Assembly (NCBI RefSeq): GCF_032051575.1
Contig: NZ_DAMBYD010000001.1
Location: 62,001-126,000, forward strand
Direction of reading: 5' to 3'
DNA length: 64,000 nucleotides
From: Aminipila sp032051575
Lineage (GTDB): Bacteria; Bacillota; Clostridia; Peptostreptococcales; Anaerovoracaceae
A program made the translations under genes and the position numbers. How positions within the stretch are numbered: position 1 is the first letter of the stretch; each line of letters begins with the position of its first letter. Of the stretch, positions 60,601-64,000 are shown piece after piece. The notes beneath the pieces are model-generated. The model worked only from the letters and a program-made list of their open reading frames with translations, was not told the origin of the DNA and did not search any database.

Positions 60601-61085
60601 ATAGATCCTTTATCTTTAAATGATGAGATGCTGCCGCTAGTACCGTAGGTTGGCACAAATCTGGAAACCATAGCAGCAGCTTCTTCTCTGGAGACTGCAT
60701 TGTCAGGTCTGAAGGTATTATTATCGTAGCCCCCTACAAATGCAGCAGAAATCCCCTTTGCTACATCATTATAATACCACTCATTAGACGGTACATCTGA
60801 AAAAGTTACACTAGTAGAGCCGGTATTGCCAAGCGCTTTGTTTACCATGCTGGTAAACTCTGCTCGTGTAACAGATTTGTCCGGACAAAAAGTCCCATCA
60901 GGATAACCCTTTACAAAACCTGCAGATACAGCCTTATTTATATAAGATTCTGCCCAATGTCCACGTATGTCACTAAAAGTAGCTCCATAAACTGTAGTTG
61001 GAACAGATATTAAAGGAACGGCTATAATAACTGCTAAAAAACATGCAAATAATTTTTTCGTCAAATTAGTTAAGACGATTTTCAT
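57633..61085 (-). CDS. SLH-domain surface protein with Ig-like and FIVAR-like repeats
   Basis: The 1150-residue protein starts at ATG 61085 (AAGGGGGAA upstream) with a signal peptide ending near residue 34 (VYG/A). Three SLH domains follow (about 38-78, 95-138, 155-200), with motifs FSDIRGHWAESYI, GYPDGTFCPDKSVTRAEF and DNNTFRPDNAVSREEA, which bind pyruvylated wall polymer. A beta-helix-like Ser/Thr/Asn-rich part (about 215-420) leads to four Ig-like Big_5/SbsA domains (about 425-840), the first two nearly repeated, then three FIVAR-like helical repeats (about 850-1145), with W-x-T and LNTAINKA-type phrases. It is a likely S-layer or adhesion protein. Confidence 0.88.
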   Translation of the reverse strand: MKIVLTNLTKKLFACFLAVIIAVPLISVPTTVYGATFSDIRGHWAESYINKAVSAGFVKGYPDGTFCPDKSVTRAEFTSMVNKALGNTGSTSVTFSDVPSNEWYYNDVAKGISAAFVGGYDNNTFRPDNAVSREEAAAMVSRFVPTYGTSGSISSFKDKGSISSWATDAVAKIYGKGYMGAYEDGRYHPQDSLTRGMTAKIICSILDKENIVSSSTTVKDKGTTLSNRIYSNNVTMHSDLGSGEAELSNCMVLGTLYVYGGGENTITVSNSRVANAYVEKSSSAVRVLAKGQTTINKTTTGNTATLETSGLSGGLYGTGFNNVDIKGSADTTLKGSFVKVNVTGSSADVDVESGAITTLNVNSSGRSSTIKLNSKASIGTANVDAAATFNGSGSINTMNVNSSGVTYETKPRYVKMGSGISSADYSNYAIAVSPRNNEKDVNLNTRITLTFNTAVTKYNGSSIRNSDIADLIYLRKGSSSGSNVSFSGSISSSAKVITLTPDRDLSDDTTYYVVISRNQFLDTNKKGNDAQTTYFSTGNDSNSDYDIAVSPKNKASNVKLDTTITLTFDTAVKKYNGSTIRDSDIADLVYLRRSSSSGSKVSFSGSINSSKKVITLTPDKNLDDDTKYYVVIDKNEFLDTKDKGNAAQTTYFTTGDDTDGTLKFYPKSGETDVSRTIDPYITFSESIETYAGKSITDSYVEDNIIFREGSSSGSKVSFSGSINSSKKTITLDPKSTLKEGQKYYVEIPSRKFRTQSDDTNIGSYSVTWTTSSPSAPTVSFTPVNGAANVALTQSIILSYSTTMYNTSGYQPSTSDMTSYITLRNNTTGSNVAFTPSISGSTMVLVPKVALTAGNSYTVSIPSGRFRNSSNIYLNSSSATFTAARDIDLTLLDTAISNANKAKEGISISANGSDVFEGVQWVTQSQLDTLNTAINKATTDRNIVSTTADAQVAANTLNAAVTSFTNGKKSGTKFRIDISALTNAVKDADALARSVRISVDGFDVSPSEKWATQLAVNDLNSAISKANENINSISTASEVSARISALSTATTAFKTDKGHMADKSKLKSSIAAANSELAGIRISDSAEKVPSGDTWVTIDEYNTFTGVLAAAVYINDKKREATQEEVDGSESALNEAKGVFIKAKEKKGTMQ

Positions 61086-61143
61086 AAAATAATTCCCCCT
61101 TCGATACACGATTATGGCGTATCCATAATCTGCTATTCATATT

Positions 61144-62268
61144 TTAGCACCTGCCAGTGCGAAAAACAAGTTTTGGAATACCAAAAACAAGATGGTAAAT
61201 TTGCATTATAAGAACACTCACCGCTAAACTGATGAGGTAAATTATAAATGCATTTTGAGGCAGAGACCATGCGGATTCAGTGGGTAGTAAAATCGCTGCT
61301 GCACGGCACTGCTGTATGATAAACGGATGAACTAAATATACCACCAGCATATATTGAGGAAGATGCCCTGCAAGTATCTCAAGGGGCTTCCAAGGTTTTA
61401 TGAAGCTTAGTTTCGCTGCCAGTAAAAAAACAGCAAAACTCATAAAAAACACTGTTGGTGAATAGTTGCTAAAGTAAATCAAGTTTGGATCTTCAAAACC
61501 AAACATAGGGTTTAGTTCCCAAGTCTCTTGATAAGTAAATCTTAAGGATAATATTCCAAGTACAAAAACAACTGTAGAAATACGCCAGCCAGGGGTGTAA
61601 GTACTTAAAAGATAGCCCGCCACGTAATATCCTATATATCCCAAGAAAAAAGAAAGGGACAGTTTATCCAAAAGCATATCAAGAAGAGGAATATTCCAAA
61701 GTTCTTGATTTAACTTAGTTACAGAGGTGATTAAAACACATAGGACCACAAAGTAGATTAATTGTGGTTTAGAAGCCTGCGCTGTAATGTGCTTTATCAG
61801 GGGGGTTATCAGATAAAGTCCTGCAAGCATGTAAAGATACCACATATGGTAATGTCCTTGTGCAAAATATAGCCAAAATTTGTTCCAGTTAATTTTATCC
61901 CAACTGTCAGATAAACCAGAAGTTATCAGTGCCTCAAAAAAATTTTGTTCTGCCAGTGAATAAAAGAAAGACCAAAAAACAAATATAGCAACTAGCTTAG
62001 GAAGATACTTTTTAAATATCGTGATTAATGAAATTTCTCTGTCAGGGCGTAATAAAAATGCACCACTGAGCATGACAAAGATTGGGACACCAACTCGCGA
62101 TACTGTTGCAAGTTTTACAGCCTGCTGCCATTGAAGATATTCATCTACGGAAACCGGAGCTTTATTGATGTATTGTACAGAAAGGTGCAGCATAACTATA
62201 AGATATGCCGCTAATATACGTAAAATGTCGTAATTTACCAGTCTTCCTGATAAATGCTTCGTCTCCAT
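61144..62268 (-). CDS. Acyltransferase-3 family membrane protein
   Basis: The 374-residue product (ATG 62268, with AAGGGGAGA upstream) is an integral membrane O-acyltransferase with about ten helices. The family motifs are the N-terminal RLVNYDILRILAAYLIVMLH with the conserved R-x-x-A-x-x-x-V-x-x-H and a central GHYHMWYLYMLAGLYLITPL. It transfers acetyl or other acyl groups to sugars or polymers of the cell surface. It is just upstream of and in the same direction as the SLH protein gene, so it might modify wall polymer or the surface layer. Confidence 0.85.
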   Translation of the reverse strand: METKHLSGRLVNYDILRILAAYLIVMLHLSVQYINKAPVSVDEYLQWQQAVKLATVSRVGVPIFVMLSGAFLLRPDREISLITIFKKYLPKLVAIFVFWSFFYSLAEQNFFEALITSGLSDSWDKINWNKFWLYFAQGHYHMWYLYMLAGLYLITPLIKHITAQASKPQLIYFVVLCVLITSVTKLNQELWNIPLLDMLLDKLSLSFFLGYIGYYVAGYLLSTYTPGWRISTVVFVLGILSLRFTYQETWELNPMFGFEDPNLIYFSNYSPTVFFMSFAVFLLAAKLSFIKPWKPLEILAGHLPQYMLVVYLVHPFIIQQCRAAAILLPTESAWSLPQNAFIIYLISLAVSVLIMQIYHLVFGIPKLVFRTGRC

Positions 62269-62561
62269 GAAAGTCTCCCCTTTTATGCTATTCATAACCC
62301 AATAAATGGTTATTATTTCTACCATTATAATATCAGATAAGATCTGTCGCAATATATATCGGTAAGATGAAATAAAACTTTAATGTTGCGAAATTTGTCA
62401 AAATATCATAACATGTTTATTGTATCCCTAAACTTATGGCAGATAAGGACTGGTAAGTTTAATAAGGGCAGTAGTGCGCAATTAGCGCAAAGTAGTAGTT
62501 ATAAGTTATTTTAATCCGGAAGACCGGAACGTAGGGTAGTAGTTTAGGAGGAAAACTTAAT

Positions 62562-64000
62562 ATGACACAATTCATTACAACGATTTCATTGGTAGTGTTT
62601 ATTTTTATTATGCTAGGCATTGGAATCATAAGCACTAAAAAAGCAAGCAGTGTAGAGGGATTTCTGCTGGGAGGCAGGAGCATGGGACCCTGGTTATCAG
62701 CTTTTTCTTATGGGACTTCTTATTTTTCAGCAGTTATCTTTATTGGATATGCTGGCATGCATGGATGGAATATTGGTCTAGGCAGTATGTGGATAGGCAT
62801 CGGAAATTCTGTTTTAGGCTGTTGGCTGGCATGGAAAGTATTGGCGAAGAGAACCAGAAATATGACAAGAAAATTAAAAGCAAGGACCATGCCAGAATTT
62901 TTTGCTGCTCGATATGATTCCAAAGGAATGAAGTTGTTTTCAGCTGTTATAATCTTTATATTTTTGATTCCGTATTCAGCTTCTGTTTATAAAGGACTTG
63001 GTACCATGTTCAGTGCCATTTATGTGGGGGCAGATCCTGCAATCTGCATGCTTCTAGTAGCAGTCTTAACAGGGATTTATCTGGTTTTAGGAGGCTATGT
63101 TGCTACCGCACTTAATGATTTGGTCCAAGGAATCATTATGATTGTAGGACTTGTGGCTATGATCGCAATACTGGTTAACCGTCCTGAGGTAGGTGGAATT
63201 GCACAGATCGTTCCCAGATTATCAGCAATAGACTTGCAGCTTACAGATATAACCGGCGGGGACAGCGCTTCTTTTTTAATTACCAACATTATGTTAACAA
63301 GTTTTGGGGTATGGGGATTACCTCAGATGATAAATAAATATTACGCTATAAAAGATGACAAGAGTATAAAGATTGCAACTGTGGTTTCAACATTGTTTGC
63401 CCTTTTTATCGGTGCTGGAGCCTATTTTACAGGCTCGCTATCAAGGCTGTTTTTACCAGCTACTGAAGGGGGAATGCCAGATGTGGCAGGTGGTTTTGAC
63501 GGTGTTATGCCAACCCTTTTAATGGAGGCACTTACGTCCAATGTGTTTTCCATGGTTGTATTAAGCATCATCATGCTGCTTCTTTTATCCGCTTCTATGT
63601 CAACCCTTTCAGCCGTAGTGTTATCATCCAGCTCAGCAGTATCGGTGGATTTAATCGGAGAAATAAAGCCAGAAATAAAGGACAAGCACCAAATGATTGT
63701 TATGAGACTCTTATGTGTTCTCTTCATAGGCTTGTCTTTTATTTTTGCAACCATGAATATTTCTTTTATTGTAAATCTGATGTCCTTTTCCTGGGGAGTG
63801 GTGGCAGGATCCTTTATAGGACCATTCATTTGGGGCATATATTCAACGAAGGTTACAAAAGCCGGAGCTTGGGCAGGGCTGCTGAGCGGCCTTATAGTAG
63901 TAGGTGGAGCTATGATGTACTATTGTAGTATAATAGGATTTGCAGATGCAAAGACGCTTGCACCCCAGATGGGAGTTGTAGCGATGATAGTTTCTGTTAT
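62562..64000 (+). CDS. Sodium:solute symporter (SSS family), 5' part only
   Basis: The reading frame starts at ATG 62562 (AGGAGG at 62547-62552) and is still open at the window edge, giving 479 residues. About 12 membrane helices are visible with the SSS pattern: VEGFLLGGRSMGPWLSAFSYG (about 31-51), LVLGGYVATALNDLVQGIIM (about 182-201) and SSSSAVSVDLIGEI in the core. Family members move sugars, amino acids or vitamins with Na+; the substrate is not readable. The 293-base upstream gap holds only a CCGG-AAGA-CCGG hairpin at 62516-62527 and repeated GTAGTAGTT, with no recognised riboswitch. Confidence 0.88.
   Translation, partial: MTQFITTISLVVFIFIMLGIGIISTKKASSVEGFLLGGRSMGPWLSAFSYGTSYFSAVIFIGYAGMHGWNIGLGSMWIGIGNSVLGCWLAWKVLAKRTRNMTRKLKARTMPEFFAARYDSKGMKLFSAVIIFIFLIPYSASVYKGLGTMFSAIYVGADPAICMLLVAVLTGIYLVLGGYVATALNDLVQGIIMIVGLVAMIAILVNRPEVGGIAQIVPRLSAIDLQLTDITGGDSASFLITNIMLTSFGVWGLPQMINKYYAIKDDKSIKIATVVSTLFALFIGAGAYFTGSLSRLFLPATEGGMPDVAGGFDGVMPTLLMEALTSNVFSMVVLSIIMLLLLSASMSTLSAVVLSSSSAVSVDLIGEIKPEIKDKHQMIVMRLLCVLFIGLSFIFATMNISFIVNLMSFSWGVVAGSFIGPFIWGIYSTKVTKAGAWAGLLSGLIVVGGAMMYYCSIIGFADAKTLAPQMGVVAMIVSV

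Overview
This window is AT-rich chromosomal DNA of a spore-forming anaerobic Firmicute (class Clostridia). The evidence is low GC with AGGAGG-type ribosome sites before most genes, a SipL-like spore morphogenesis gene next to spoIIR, ECF vitamin-transporter genes, an SLH-domain surface protein, PadR/PucR/Crp-Fnr regulators, and a free-standing glycyl-radical-type (NrdD-like) protein that fits anaerobic life. Genus and species cannot be named from this alone. It reads as ordinary chromosome: no integrase, transposase, phage genes, CRISPR array or rRNA were seen.

Layout. 1-4.7 kb: the 5' part of a tcdA-like gene (minus), an HD-domain hydrolase, a 96-residue NrdD-tail-like protein, then purB and purA, which complete AMP synthesis. 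4.7-8.6 kb: a small orphan protein, an ECF-type sigma factor with its membrane anti-sigma partner, and two exported proteins of unknown role behind a promoter that sits inside an inverted repeat. 8.8-11.7 kb: a translationally coupled pair made of a DUF3160 lipoprotein and a VCBS-like membrane-anchored protein. 11.7-15.8 kb: two tRNA genes (Ala-GGC, Arg-CCT; minus), a flavoprotein reductase, a DUF3810 zinc-peptidase-like membrane protein, a hisC-like aminotransferase, and an XRE regulator/membrane protein pair. 16-22.6 kb: a catabolic and transport locus with a PucR regulator, an NCS1 nucleobase permease, an M29/NicX-like metalloenzyme, a PepV-type dipeptidase and a YjiH/Gate transporter, with TTACAAA/TTGTA-type dyads in its intergenic regions. 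22.7-27.7 kb: DUF2812/PadR pair, WG-repeat protein followed by a decayed second copy, split chromate transporter, and cvpA.

27.8-35.5 kb: a conserved orphan, a Crp/Fnr regulator divergent from a large CoA-disulfide-reductase/rhodanese/TusA/DsrE-like fusion, tadA, an exported Ig-like protein, ispE and a GntR/FCD regulator. 35.6-46.7 kb: orphan CheC, sipL-like gene and spoIIR (separated by a terminator-like hairpin that buries the spoIIR ribosome site), htrA, phosphosugar mutase, hslO, ddl, a DUF1934 protein and a C-terminal processing protease. 46.8-57.1 kb: a Ca2+-type P-ATPase, a DUF1846 protein, an AEC transporter, a complete ECF transporter of unidentified substrate, and a ClC antiporter. 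57.1-64 kb: a 555-base non-coding stretch with three 22-base degenerate repeats and hairpins, a 1150-residue SLH/Ig-like/FIVAR-like surface protein, an acyltransferase, and the 5' part of a sodium:solute symporter.

I did not find one unmistakable new system. The best leads are the sipL-spoIIR hairpin, the free-standing glycyl-radical-type protein, the PucR-centred locus with shared dyads, and the 22-base repeat region.
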